DNA of 64,000 bases, from positions 372,001 to 436,000 of the forward strand of contig NZ_BMCS01000003.1 of NCBI RefSeq assembly GCF_014635305.1, read 5' to 3'. Below, one piece after another: positions 32,311 through 41,605 of this stretch. The position numbers were made by a program, and so were the translations under genes. The notes under the pieces were generated by a model that was not told the DNA's origin, ran no database searches, and saw nothing but the letters and a program-made list of their open reading frames with translations. The first letter of the stretch is position 1; every line of letters begins with the position of its first letter. Origin of the DNA: Williamsia phyllosphaerae (lineage in GTDB: Bacteria; Actinomycetota; Actinomycetes; Mycobacteriales; Mycobacteriaceae).

Positions 32311-33536
32311 TGGCCAGAGAGACCTCAGGGCGCGACGACTCGGGTCGCGAGGACACCGGGCGCACCGTCCGCGACGAGACCCCTGTCTTCGATCAGACCA
32401 CCGAGGACCGTAACCGCGCCGTCGCGCAGAAGCACTCGCTGCTGTCGCGCCTCTACACCGGGACCGGTGCCTTCGAGATCGTCGGCAAACGGAAGATGTG
32501 GTACCTCGTCAGCGCGGTGATCATCGCGATCTGCCTTATCAGCATCGCCGTCCGCGGCTTCACCCTCGGCATCGACTTCGAGGGCGGCACCCAGATCTCG
32601 TTCAAGTCCACCAGCCAGACCTCGGTCTCGGCGGTGGAGGACACGTTCTCCGAGGCCATGGGCGACGACCCGCAGACGGTGCAGACCGCCGGGTCGGGAT
32701 CGTCGAAGACCGTCCAGATCCGCACCGAGACACTCAACCAGGCCGAGACGGAGAAGATCACCGCGGCACTGGCGCAGCGATTCGGTCCGGAGCTCACCCC
32801 CAACGACATCAATTCCTCCGACGTCAGCTCCACGTGGGGCGGCGAGATCACCGAGAAGGCGCTCCTCGCGTTGGCCGTGTTCCTGGTGATCGTCCTGATC
32901 TACATCGCGGTGCGCTTCGACAAGGAGATGTCGGTCGCGGCGATGGCGTCGCTGATCTTCGACATCGTCTGTACCGCGGGTGTGTACTCGCTGGTCGGTT
33001 TCGAGGTCACCCCGGCCACGGTCATCGGACTGCTCACGATCCTGGGCTTCTCGCTCTACGACACCGTCGTCGTCTTCGACAAGGTCGAGGAGAACGTCCG
33101 TGCCGTGTTGCACACGACCCGAAGAACCTACGGCGAGCAGGCCAACCTCGCCATCAACCAGACGCTGATGCGGTCGATCAACACGACCATCATCTCGGTG
33201 TTGCCGATCATCGCCCTGATGATCATCGCGGTCTGGTTGCTCGGTGTGGGCACACTCAAGGACCTCGGGCTGATCCAGCTCGTCGGTGTCGTGGTCGGTG
33301 CGTACTCGTCGATCTTCTTCGCGACGCCGCTGCTGGTCACGCTCAAGGAGCGTCGCTCCGACATCAAGAAGCACACGGCGAAGGTGCTGGCCCGCCGCTC
33401 CGGGTCTGACGTCGAACCGGTCCCGGCCGGCGTCGGCGCGGGCTCGGGAACGCGTCGCTCGGCCGCGGTGGACACCACCAAGCGATCCACCGCCGACGAC
33501 GTGCGTCCGTCCGGCAAACGCCGCCGCAGCAACTGA
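32310..33536 (+). CDS. secF: protein translocase subunit SecF
   Basis: Second half of the SecDF pair. Seen: an unusually long hydrophilic N-terminus (about 70 residues), first helix near 70-88, LGIDFEGGTQISFKS, and a C-terminal five-helix bundle with GLLTILGFSLYDTVVVFDKV and RSINTTIISVLPIIAL. The last 60 residues are a basic, Ser/Arg-rich cytoplasmic tail. 408 residues, somewhat longer than in E. coli because of both tails. ATG overlaps the secD stop by one base. Confidence 0.95.
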   Translation: MARETSGRDDSGREDTGRTVRDETPVFDQTTEDRNRAVAQKHSLLSRLYTGTGAFEIVGKRKMWYLVSAVIIAICLISIAVRGFTLGIDFEGGTQISFKSTSQTSVSAVEDTFSEAMGDDPQTVQTAGSGSSKTVQIRTETLNQAETEKITAALAQRFGPELTPNDINSSDVSSTWGGEITEKALLALAVFLVIVLIYIAVRFDKEMSVAAMASLIFDIVCTAGVYSLVGFEVTPATVIGLLTILGFSLYDTVVVFDKVEENVRAVLHTTRRTYGEQANLAINQTLMRSINTTIISVLPIIALMIIAVWLLGVGTLKDLGLIQLVGVVVGAYSSIFFATPLLVTLKERRSDIKKHTAKVLARRSGSDVEPVPAGVGAGSGTRRSAAVDTTKRSTADDVRPSGKRRRSN

Positions 33537-33555
33537 CCCGCGCCGCACGGTGGGC

Positions 33556-35238
33556 ATGGTGACCCCGATCCGACTCGCACGACGTCCCGTCGTCGTCGCG
33601 ATCCTCGTCATCGCGGGCCTGATCGCCACCCTGACCGCGTGCTCGGGGGCGAAGGAACCCGACGGGATCGACTACGTCACCGACGCCACCCTGAGCACCT
33701 ACAACCCCGCGACCGTGGCGGGCTCGTCCGGCGGCGCCCTGATGGCGTTCACCCGGACCCTCGGCGGGTTCAGCTATCTCGGCCCGGACGGGCGCGTCGT
33801 ACCCGATACCGACGTCGGCACAGCCACCGTGGTGCCGGGCGACACCGACCGACTCGTGGTGCGCTACGAGTTCAACCCCGCCGCGACCTTCTCCGACGGC
33901 TCGGCGCTCGACTGCGACGACCTCGTGCTGACGTGGGCGGCGAACAGCGGGCGGTTCCCCGGGTTCGCGCCGGCCACGACCGCCGGCTATCGCGACATCG
34001 ACACCGTGGACTGCGCCGACGGGCAGCGCTCGGCGACGGTGACCTTCGCCGCGGATCGCCCCTATCGCGACTGGGCCGCCCTGTTCGGCATGGGCACGTT
34101 GATGCCCGCGCACGTCGCCGCCCGTGCGGCCGGGGTCGGCTCGGTCATCGCGCCCATCCGCGCCCGGTCGAGTGGCCCGCTCGGTGCGATCGCCCGATTC
34201 TGGAACACCGGATGGGACCTCAAGGCGGGCTCGGTCGACGAGAAAGTGTTCCCCTCGGTGGGGCCCTATCGGTTGACGTCGGTGAACAGCGACGGAGCGG
34301 TGCGTCTCGAGGCGAACCCGCGGTGGTGGGGCGAGGCGCCCCAGGAGGATTCCATCACGGTCTGGCCGCGTGGTTCGGCCGGAGCGTCGGTGTTGACCGA
34401 CGACGACGCCGAGGTCGTCGACGTGGCCACCGGTACCTACGAGACCACCGAGGGCGCGTCCGGGCCGACGGCGCAACCGACCGTGGGTCGCCCACCCACG
34501 CAACAGGATCCGGGACCCGCGGTCGACCAACTCGTGTTCGCGACCACCGGGGTGTTCGCGGATCCGGCCACCCGGCGGGCCGTGGCGGCCTGCGTGCCCC
34601 GCGACCGGCTCGCCGCCGACTTCGGGTACGGCGCGGACCCGTGGAACCTGCATCTGATCGGACCGGGCGATGTCGCGGCCGCGGAACTCAACACGCAGTA
34701 CGGTTCCGACTTCGCCCGCGTCGACATCCCCCGGGCCCGCGGTGCCCTCGGCCGGGAGATCACGGTGCGCATCGGCTTCGTCGAACCCGACGCCCGCCGC
34801 GGCGCGATGATCGCCGCCATCGCCGAGTCGTGTTCGGCGGCAGGAGTGCGGGTGCAGGCGGTCCCGCAGGCCCGACCCACGTTCGACCGGGGCACCGATG
34901 CGCTCATCCTGACCACCGGATCGTCGACCGCGGCGTCGGGTGCCCTGGACCCGACGCGCGACAGCTACGCCTTCGTCGCCGGCGACCCCGCCGACATCGA
35001 CCGGTTCGTCGATCCACAGGTGTCGGCGGCGATCAGCCGCCTCGCGGTCAGCGACGACGAGGAGCTGCGGCTCAACCTCGTTCGGTCGGTCGAGAACGCC
35101 CTGTGGACCAAGCTGCCCGCGCTCCCGCTGTTCGCCACCCCGCGCACCCGGGGTGGCAGCGCCGCGATGACGGCCGTGGTGCCGGGCGTCGCGCGCAGCG
35201 GTACCGGCTGGAACATGGACCGGTGGAGCCGCAACTGA
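33556..35238 (+). CDS. extracellular solute-binding lipoprotein, SBP family 5
   Basis: Lipoprotein with signal peptide and lipobox IATLTAC (Cys29), then a family 5 (oligopeptide/dipeptide-type) binding fold: TLSTYNPATVAGSSGGALMA near the N-terminus, LDCDDLVLTWAANSG, SVGPYRLTSVNSDGAVRLEA and FATPRTRGG near the end. 560 residues from ATG 33556 (GTG at 33550 is possible). No permease or ATPase gene accompanies it, so it is an orphan SBP or serves a transporter elsewhere. It begins 19 bases after secF and ends 58 before apt; Rv2585c holds this place in M. tuberculosis (memory). Confidence 0.88.
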   Translation: MVTPIRLARRPVVVAILVIAGLIATLTACSGAKEPDGIDYVTDATLSTYNPATVAGSSGGALMAFTRTLGGFSYLGPDGRVVPDTDVGTATVVPGDTDRLVVRYEFNPAATFSDGSALDCDDLVLTWAANSGRFPGFAPATTAGYRDIDTVDCADGQRSATVTFAADRPYRDWAALFGMGTLMPAHVAARAAGVGSVIAPIRARSSGPLGAIARFWNTGWDLKAGSVDEKVFPSVGPYRLTSVNSDGAVRLEANPRWWGEAPQEDSITVWPRGSAGASVLTDDDAEVVDVATGTYETTEGASGPTAQPTVGRPPTQQDPGPAVDQLVFATTGVFADPATRRAVAACVPRDRLAADFGYGADPWNLHLIGPGDVAAAELNTQYGSDFARVDIPRARGALGREITVRIGFVEPDARRGAMIAAIAESCSAAGVRVQAVPQARPTFDRGTDALILTTGSSTAASGALDPTRDSYAFVAGDPADIDRFVDPQVSAAISRLAVSDDEELRLNLVRSVENALWTKLPALPLFATPRTRGGSAAMTAVVPGVARSGTGWNMDRWSRN

Positions 35239-35296
35239 TGCGCCCGTACCCCGACACCCGACCGATTCCCCCACCCACCGCATCACCGGAGGCCTG

Positions 35297-35860
35297 ATGA
35301 CCGACACCCAGATCACCGACGCCGCCGACCGGGCCCGGGCGGCCATCGCCCGACACACCCGCCTCGTCCCGGACTTCCCGAGTCCGGGCATCGCGTTCAA
35401 GGACCTCACCCCGGTCCTCGCCGACGCCGAGGGCCTGTCCGCGGTGACGACTGCGCTCGCCCAGGCCGGCGGTGACATCGACCTCGTCGCGGGCATCGAC
35501 GCGCGCGGGTTCCTGCTCGGCGGCGCGATCGCCCTGCAACTCGGCGTCGGGGTGCTGGCCATCCGCAAGGCCGGCAAACTGCCGCCGCCGGTGCGCAGCG
35601 CCGACTACGACCTCGAATACGGCACCGCCAGCCTCGAGGTGCCCGCGGACGGAGTCGATCTGCACGGCCGGCGGGTGCTGGTCGTCGACGACGTGCTCGC
35701 CACCGGCGGAACACTCAACGCAGCCATCGGGTTGCTGGAGGCGGCGGGTGCGGTGGTGCCCACCGCCGTGGTGGTCATGGAGATCGACGGACTGCCGGGG
35801 CGCGACGCGGTCGAGTCCGCGCACCGCGACCTCGTCCTGACCAGTCTCGCGGCTGGGTGA
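35297..35860 (+). CDS. apt: adenine phosphoribosyltransferase
   Basis: Purine salvage: adenine plus PRPP to AMP. Seen: VPDFPSPGIAFKDLTPVLAD near residues 25-45, AGIDARGFLLGGAIA, and the PRPP-binding motif VLVVDDVLATGGTL near 117-130. 187 residues, normal. ATG at 35297 gives MTDTQITDAAD; RBS GGAGG at 35287-35291. The gene precedes rel by 82 bases, an order widely conserved in actinobacteria. Confidence 0.95.
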   Translation: MTDTQITDAADRARAAIARHTRLVPDFPSPGIAFKDLTPVLADAEGLSAVTTALAQAGGDIDLVAGIDARGFLLGGAIALQLGVGVLAIRKAGKLPPPVRSADYDLEYGTASLEVPADGVDLHGRRVLVVDDVLATGGTLNAAIGLLEAAGAVVPTAVVVMEIDGLPGRDAVESAHRDLVLTSLAAG

Positions 35861-35942
35861 GGACTACGATCGCGAGGAAGTCCGACAGTCCGGTCCGGCC
35901 CGACCGACGAGCAGTTCACGACCCCGTGGCGAGGAGGTGCGC

Positions 35943-38309
35943 ATGACCGAGCCCCCGACGGTCCGCGAATCGAACGAGTCGTCGCCGACCGAGGCGTCCG
36001 GCGAGAACGGGACCGCCGAGTCGTCCGGCCTGCGATCGACGGTCGCGTCGTCGTCCTCGACCTCGCGCCGGGTACGGGCCCGCCTGGCCCGGCGGATGAC
36101 CGCCACCCGCAACCCGATCCGGCCGGTTCTCGAGCCGCTCGTCGCCCTGCACCGCGACCTCTACCCCAAGGCCGACGTGGTGGTGCTCCAGCGCGCCTAC
36201 GACGTCGCCGACCAGTACCACGAGGGTCAGTTCCGCAAGTCCGGTGACCCCTACATCACCCACCCGCTGGCCGTCGCGTCGATCCTCGCCGATCTCGGCA
36301 TGGACACCACGACGCTGACCGCGGCCCTGCTGCACGACACCGTCGAGGACACCGGATACAGCCTCGACGCCCTGGCCGCCGACTTCGGCGACGAGGTGGC
36401 CCATCTCGTCGACGGTGTCACCAAGCTCGACAAGGTCGCGTTGGGCAACGCGGCCGAGGCCGAGACCATCCGCAAGATGATCATCGCGATGGCCCGCGAT
36501 CCCCGTGTGCTGGTGATCAAGGTCGCCGACCGGCTGCACAACATGCGGACGATGCGCTTCCTGCCGCCGGAGAAGCAGGCCCGCAAGGCCCGCGAGACAC
36601 TGGAAGTGATTGCGCCGCTGGCCCATCGGTTGGGTATGGCCACGGTCAAGTGGGAGCTCGAGGACCTGTCGTTCGCGATCCTGCACCCCAAGCGCTACGA
36701 GGAGATCGTGCGCCTGGTGGCCGATCGGGCGCCGTCGCGCGACACCTATCTCGCCAAGGTGCGCACCGAGATCACCAAGGCGCTCGACGGGTCCCGGATC
36801 GACGCCACCGTCGAGGGTCGTCCCAAGCACTACTGGTCGATCTATCAGAAGATGATCGTCAAGGGCCGCGAGTTCGACGACATCCACGATCTGGTCGGCA
36901 TGCGGATCCTGTGTGAGCAGATCCGCGACTGCTACGCCGCGGTCGGCGTCGTGCACTCGCTGTGGCAGCCCATGGCCGGCCGGTTCAAGGACTACATCGC
37001 CCAGCCGCGTTTCGGCGTCTACCAGTCACTCCACACCACCGTCATCGGACCCGAGGGCAAGCCGCTCGAGGTGCAGATCCGCACCCGTGACATGCACCGC
37101 ACCGCCGAGTTCGGGATCGCCGCGCACTGGCGATACAAGGAGACGCGGGGTCGCAACGGCGGCAAGACCGACGACGCCAACGAGATCGACGACATGGCCT
37201 GGATGCGACAGCTGCTCGACTGGCAGCGGGAGGCCGCCGACCCGGGGGAGTTCCTCGAGTCGCTGCGCTACGACCTCGCGGTCAAGGAGATCTTCGCGTT
37301 CACCCCCAAGGGCGACGTCATCACGCTGCCTGCGGGTTCCACGCCCGTGGACTTCGCCTACGCCGTGCACACCGAGGTCGGACACCGGTGCATCGGTGCC
37401 CGGGTCAACGGTCGACTGGTCGCCCTCGAACGCACGTTGGAGAACGGCGAGGTGGTCGAGGTGTTCACCTCCAAGGCCCCCAACGCCGGGCCGTCACGCG
37501 ACTGGGCGACGTTCGTGGTGTCACCGCGGGCCAAGACCAAGATCCGTCAGTGGTTCGCCAAGGAGCGTCGCGAGGAGGCGCTGGAGAACGGCAAGGACGC
37601 GATCACCAAGGAGGTCCGCCGAGGCGGACTACCGTTGCAGCGCTTGATGAGTGCCGAATCCATGGGTTCCATCGCCACCGAGCTGCGTTACGCCGACGTG
37701 TCCGCGCTCTACACCGCGATCGGTGAGGGACACGTCTCCGCCCGCCACGTCGTGGGCCGGTTGGTCGCCGCACTGGGCGGACTGGAGGACGCCGAAGAGG
37801 AACTGGCCGAACGGTCGACGCCGTCGACGATGCCGACCCGTCCCCGTCAGACCGGTGACGCCGGTGTCGTGATCCCGGGGGCCGACGGGGTGCTGGCCAA
37901 GTTGGCGAAGTGCTGCACACCGGTGCCCGGGGACGAGATCCTCGGGTTCGTCACCCGCGGCGGCGGCATCAGCGTGCACCGCACCGACTGCACCAATGCC
38001 GATGCGCTACAGGAACAGTCCGAACGCATCATCGAGGTCAAGTGGGCCCCGTCGCCGTCGTCGGTGTTCCTCGTGGCCATCCAGGTCGAGGCCCTCGACC
38101 GTTCCCGGCTGCTCTCGGATGTGACGCGGGTGCTGGCCGACGAACGGGTGAACATCCTCTCGGCGTCGGTGACGACGAGCCGGGACCGGGTGGCCATCAG
38201 CAAGTTCACCTTCGAGATGGGCGACCCCAAGCATCTCGGTCACGTACTGAACGTGGTGCGCAACGTCGAGGGCGTCTACGACGTCTATCGGGTCACGTCG
38301 GCGTCCTGA
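35943..38309 (+). CDS. rel: bifunctional (p)ppGpp synthetase/hydrolase Rel
   Basis: Stringent-response enzyme that makes and breaks (p)ppGpp. Seen in order: basic/Ser-rich N-terminus of about 60 residues, HD hydrolase domain with HDTVEDTGYS (His131-Asp132) and VKVADRLHNMRTMRFL, synthetase domain with RPKHYWSIYQKM, REFDDIHDLVGMRIL near 311-325 and GVYQSLHTTVIGPEGKPLEV, TGS domain around 440-500 (FTPKGDVITLPAGSTPVDFAY), a conserved-Cys region (LAKCCTPVPGDEI) and a C-terminal ACT domain. HD residues are intact, so both activities are expected. 788 residues. AGGAGG-type RBS just upstream. Confidence 0.97.
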   Translation: MTEPPTVRESNESSPTEASGENGTAESSGLRSTVASSSSTSRRVRARLARRMTATRNPIRPVLEPLVALHRDLYPKADVVVLQRAYDVADQYHEGQFRKSGDPYITHPLAVASILADLGMDTTTLTAALLHDTVEDTGYSLDALAADFGDEVAHLVDGVTKLDKVALGNAAEAETIRKMIIAMARDPRVLVIKVADRLHNMRTMRFLPPEKQARKARETLEVIAPLAHRLGMATVKWELEDLSFAILHPKRYEEIVRLVADRAPSRDTYLAKVRTEITKALDGSRIDATVEGRPKHYWSIYQKMIVKGREFDDIHDLVGMRILCEQIRDCYAAVGVVHSLWQPMAGRFKDYIAQPRFGVYQSLHTTVIGPEGKPLEVQIRTRDMHRTAEFGIAAHWRYKETRGRNGGKTDDANEIDDMAWMRQLLDWQREAADPGEFLESLRYDLAVKEIFAFTPKGDVITLPAGSTPVDFAYAVHTEVGHRCIGARVNGRLVALERTLENGEVVEVFTSKAPNAGPSRDWATFVVSPRAKTKIRQWFAKERREEALENGKDAITKEVRRGGLPLQRLMSAESMGSIATELRYADVSALYTAIGEGHVSARHVVGRLVAALGGLEDAEEELAERSTPSTMPTRPRQTGDAGVVIPGADGVLAKLAKCCTPVPGDEILGFVTRGGGISVHRTDCTNADALQEQSERIIEVKWAPSPSSVFLVAIQVEALDRSRLLSDVTRVLADERVNILSASVTTSRDRVAISKFTFEMGDPKHLGHVLNVVRNVEGVYDVYRVTSAS

Positions 38310-38343
38310 CCGGACCCGGGGAAATTCGGGAGAGACCGGCCAC

Positions 38344-38378
38344 CGGCCCGACCGCACCGGATCGGTGCGGCCGGGCCG
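38344..38378. terminator. bidirectional terminator between rel and ppiB
   Basis: A 16-bp stem with one mismatch (CGGCCCGACCGCACCG at 38344-38359 against 38363-38378) and a 3-base loop lies between two convergent stop codons. It has no U-tract, as is common for high-GC actinobacteria. Confidence 0.8.
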
Positions 38379-38385
38379 ATCGGCG

Positions 38386-39408
38386 TCAGCTGACGGTGGC
38401 CGTCTTGATCTCGACGGGCAGTTTCGGCGCCCCGTCACCCGGGGTGGGTGCGTAGGTCACGGCGCCGGTGTTCGGGTCCTGGCTCGGACGGACGCCGGGG
38501 TCGATACCGCCCTTGTAGACGGTGTCGAGCACTTTGAGGCTGTTCTCGTCGACCTTGCCCACGACGCTGTAGTTCGGCGGGAGCTCACTGTCGTTGATCA
38601 CCAGGAACATCTGCGCCGAACCGGTGTTCGTGCCGCTGGCCTGCCCACCCTGTCCGGGCTGGTAGCTGTTGGCGATGGCGACCGTCCCCCGCGGATAGAT
38701 CGCCGAGTTGGGCAGTCCCATCGCGGCGAGCTGCTGACTCTGCGGGATCACCTTGAGGTCGGTGGGGAACTCGTCGGGGCTGCTCCATCCCGGAGCGCCC
38801 GCACCGGTCCCGGTGGGATCACCGCACTGCAGGACCGCGATCTTGCCCGTTCCGCCCTCGGTCATGCGGTGACACGTGGTGTTGTCGTAGTACTTCTGCC
38901 TGATCAGCGTGGCCACCGCGGCCACGTTGCAGGGGGCCGAGGACCGGTCGAGGGTCATGGTGATCGGGCCCTGGCTGGTGGTGAACTCGGCGGTGAGTTC
39001 GCCCTTCTTCAGTTCACGGTCGGCGGGGATCTCCGCGGTGCGCTGCTTGGACTTGCCCGCGGTGAAGTTGTCGACGAACTCCTTGGCCAGCACCTGCTGG
39101 GCGGGGGGAAGGTTCGGCGGGACCTGCGGCGCCTGGGCGAACGGGTTCGCGTCCGCGGGGGTCGGCGTGTACGCGCAGGCGGTGTAGCGGGCCTTCTCGC
39201 GGTCGTCGAGCACCTTGTTGACCACCAGGGTGGTCACCGCCGCGGCGACGACCAACACCACGATCACCGACGACGACACGATGATGATCTTGCGCTTGCG
39301 CGCGGCGGCCTGTTGCGTCTCCAGACGCTGTTCGAGCTTGCGTTTCGCGTCCTGGCGCCGCTGCTCGTTCGTGGGCTGGTCGTTGCTGGGTTGCTCGTTG
39401 CTGGGCAA
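38386..39408 (-). CDS. ppiB: membrane-anchored cyclophilin-type peptidyl-prolyl isomerase
   Basis: 340 residues: cytoplasmic Asn/Gln/Arg-rich N-terminus with a basic coiled-coil stretch (QRRQDAKRKLEQRLETQQA), one membrane helix near residues 40-62 (IIIVSSSVIVVLVVAAAV), then an extracytoplasmic cyclophilin domain from about 135: LTAEFTTSQGPITMTLDR, NTTCHRMTEGGTGKIAVLQC, MGLPNSAIYPRGTVAIA, SAQMFLVINDSELPPNYSVV. Cys residues in the domain may form a disulfide. The start is TTG at 39408, supported by GGAGG nine bases before. It probably helps fold exported proteins at the membrane surface. Confidence 0.9.
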   Translation of the reverse strand: MPSNEQPSNDQPTNEQRRQDAKRKLEQRLETQQAAARKRKIIIVSSSVIVVLVVAAAVTTLVVNKVLDDREKARYTACAYTPTPADANPFAQAPQVPPNLPPAQQVLAKEFVDNFTAGKSKQRTAEIPADRELKKGELTAEFTTSQGPITMTLDRSSAPCNVAAVATLIRQKYYDNTTCHRMTEGGTGKIAVLQCGDPTGTGAGAPGWSSPDEFPTDLKVIPQSQQLAAMGLPNSAIYPRGTVAIANSYQPGQGGQASGTNTGSAQMFLVINDSELPPNYSVVGKVDENSLKVLDTVYKGGIDPGVRPSQDPNTGAVTYAPTPGDGAPKLPVEIKTATVS

Positions 39409-39614
39409 GCCGCGATCCCTCCATCGACAGATGCGGAACGCATCGCGCATTCCGATCGTCGAACTCGTAGATGAGGCGCCGGTGGCACCACTGCCGGTGA
39501 AAGTGTGCCAGGACACCCTGTGAACATCCTCAGTGGGCACCGGCGGGTCGCCCCGGACGGCACCGCCACGAATGTTTGCGATGATGTACCCCGACCAACC
39601 CGAAGGAGCGCTCG

Positions 39615-40337
39615 ATGCTGATCACCGGTTTCGCCGCCGGCATGTTCGCGACCAACTGCTACGTGGTCGCCGAGCAGCCGGGCTCCGAAGCCGTCATCAT
39701 CGATCCCGGACAGGATTCGGCCGCCCAGGTGCGGTCGATCCTCGCCGAGCACTCGCTGACGCCGGTTGCGGTTCTGCTGACCCACGGTCATCTCGATCAC
39801 ACCTGGGACGCCGCGGATCTGTGTGACGAGTACTCGATCCCGGTCTACATCCATCCCGAGGACCGCCCGATGCTCGCCGATCCCGCCTCCGGGATCGGGC
39901 CCGCCCTGGGATCGGTCATCGGCGGCATGGTGTTCCGCGAACCGGAGAAGGTCGTCGACTTCGTCGACGGCGAGGACGTCGAACTCGGCGGCATCGGCTT
40001 CGACGTGACCGCGGCTCCCGGACACTCACGCGGATCGGTCCTGCTGACCATCGACGTCGCCACCGAGGACGCGACACTGCCGGTGTGCTTCTCCGGCGAC
40101 GTGTTGTTCGCCGGCTCGATCGGACGGACCGACCTGCCCGGTGGCGACCACGAACAACTCCTGACCAGCATCGCCACCACGCTGCTGCGACGTACCGACG
40201 ACACCCAGGTGCTGCCCGGCCACGGTCCGCAGACGACGGTCGGACAGGAGCGGGCCACGAACCCGTTCCTCGTCGGACTCCCCGGGGTCTCCGACGCCGC
40301 GGCCTCCTCACCCACGAAAGGACGTCACGGACTGTGA
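39615..40337 (+). CDS. MBL-fold metallo-hydrolase (glyoxalase II-like)
   Basis: 240-residue metallo-beta-lactamase fold hydrolase. Seen: THGHLDHTWD (HxHxDH zinc motif) near residue 56-65, FDVTAAPGHSRGSVLLT with the third His, FSGDVLFAGSIGRTDLPGGD with bridging Asp, and LPGHGPQTTVGQERATNPFL with the last His. The class is glyoxalase II-like; true substrate unknown. ATG at 39615 follows AAGGAG at 39602-39607. Its TGA overlaps the hisS GTG, so the two are translationally coupled, as with Rv2581c-hisS in mycobacteria (memory). Confidence 0.93.
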   Translation: MLITGFAAGMFATNCYVVAEQPGSEAVIIDPGQDSAAQVRSILAEHSLTPVAVLLTHGHLDHTWDAADLCDEYSIPVYIHPEDRPMLADPASGIGPALGSVIGGMVFREPEKVVDFVDGEDVELGGIGFDVTAAPGHSRGSVLLTIDVATEDATLPVCFSGDVLFAGSIGRTDLPGGDHEQLLTSIATTLLRRTDDTQVLPGHGPQTTVGQERATNPFLVGLPGVSDAAASSPTKGRHGL

Positions 40338-41602
40338 CTGCGCAATTCCAGGCGCCCCGAGGGATTCCCGACTACATCCCGCCGTCGTCGTCGCGATTCG
40401 TCGCCGTCCGAGACGAACTGACACGTGCGGCGCGACTGGCCGGTTACGCGCACATCGAGCTGCCGATCTTCGAGGACACCGCGCTGTTCGCGCGTGGGGT
40501 CGGGGAGTCGACCGACGTCGTCTCGAAGGAGATGTACACCTTCGCCGACCGCGGTGACCGCTCGGTCACCCTGCGGCCCGAGGGGACCGCAGGCGTCATG
40601 CGCGCGGTCTTGCAGCACGGACTCGATCGCGGCGCGCTGCCGGTGAAGCTGAGCTACGCGGGCCCGTTCTTCCGGTACGAGAAGCCGCAGACCGGTCGTT
40701 ACCGGCAGCTCCAGCAGGTCGGTGTCGAGGCCATCGGTGTCGACGACCCCGCACTCGACGCGGAGGTCATCGCCATCGCCGACGAGGGATTCCGTCGGTG
40801 CGGACTGACCGGCTACCGCCTGGAGATCACCACCCTGGGCGACGACACCTGCCGCCCGGCCTACCGGGAGGCTCTGCAGGCGTTCCTGTTCGGTCTCGAC
40901 CTCGACGACGAGACCCGGCGACGCGCCGAGATCAACCCGCTGCGCGTCCTCGACGACAAACGACCGGAGATCAAGGCCGCCACCGCCGACGCGCCGCTGA
41001 TGATCGACTTCCTGTCGGACTCGGTCCGCGAGAACTTCGAGTCCGTCCGCGGACACCTCGACCGACTGGGCGTCGCCTACGAGGTCAACCCGCGCCTGGT
41101 CCGTGGGCTCGACTATTACACCAAGACCACGTTCGAGTTCGTCCACGACGGACTCGGTGCCCAGTCCGGCATCGGTGGCGGTGGTCGCTACGACGGGCTG
41201 ATGAGTCAGCTCGGCGGCAAACAGGAACTGTCCGGCATCGGTTTCGGACTAGGCGTCGACCGCACCGTCCTCGCGCTCGAGGCCGAGGAGGTCGCCGATC
41301 TCGGGGCGGCCCGCTGCCAGGTCTACGGGGTGCCGATGGGTGCCGCGGCCCTCGACCGTCTGGTGGTCCTCGCCGGCGAACTGCGCGCGCAGGGTGTCAG
41401 CACCGACCTCGCCTACGGCGGTAGGGGACTCAAGGGCGCCATGAAGGGCGCCGACCGGTCCGGGGCTCGGTTCGCCCTGGTCCTCGGTGACCGCGAGCTC
41501 GATGCCGGTCAGATCGAGGTCAAAGATCTGGCCGACGGGTCGCAACGCACGGTCGCGCTCGACGCGGTCGTCGCCGACGTCGCGGCCGCCCTGCACGGGT
41601 AG
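40334..41602 (+). CDS. hisS: histidine--tRNA ligase
   Basis: Class II synthetase for tRNA-His. Seen: motif 1 region around SRFVAVRDELTRAARLAGYA, motif 2 TLRPEGTAGVMRAVLQ, FRYEKPQTGRYRQLQQVGVE, the histidine-specific LVRGLDYYTKTTFEF, motif 3 GFGLGVDRTVLALE, and a C-terminal anticodon domain from about 330. 422 residues, GTG start overlapping the previous stop by four bases. Ends three bases before the convergent DUF885 gene. Confidence 0.97.
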   Translation: MTAQFQAPRGIPDYIPPSSSRFVAVRDELTRAARLAGYAHIELPIFEDTALFARGVGESTDVVSKEMYTFADRGDRSVTLRPEGTAGVMRAVLQHGLDRGALPVKLSYAGPFFRYEKPQTGRYRQLQQVGVEAIGVDDPALDAEVIAIADEGFRRCGLTGYRLEITTLGDDTCRPAYREALQAFLFGLDLDDETRRRAEINPLRVLDDKRPEIKAATADAPLMIDFLSDSVRENFESVRGHLDRLGVAYEVNPRLVRGLDYYTKTTFEFVHDGLGAQSGIGGGGRYDGLMSQLGGKQELSGIGFGLGVDRTVLALEAEEVADLGAARCQVYGVPMGAAALDRLVVLAGELRAQGVSTDLAYGGRGLKGAMKGADRSGARFALVLGDRELDAGQIEVKDLADGSQRTVALDAVVADVAAALHG

Positions 41603-41605
41603 CGC

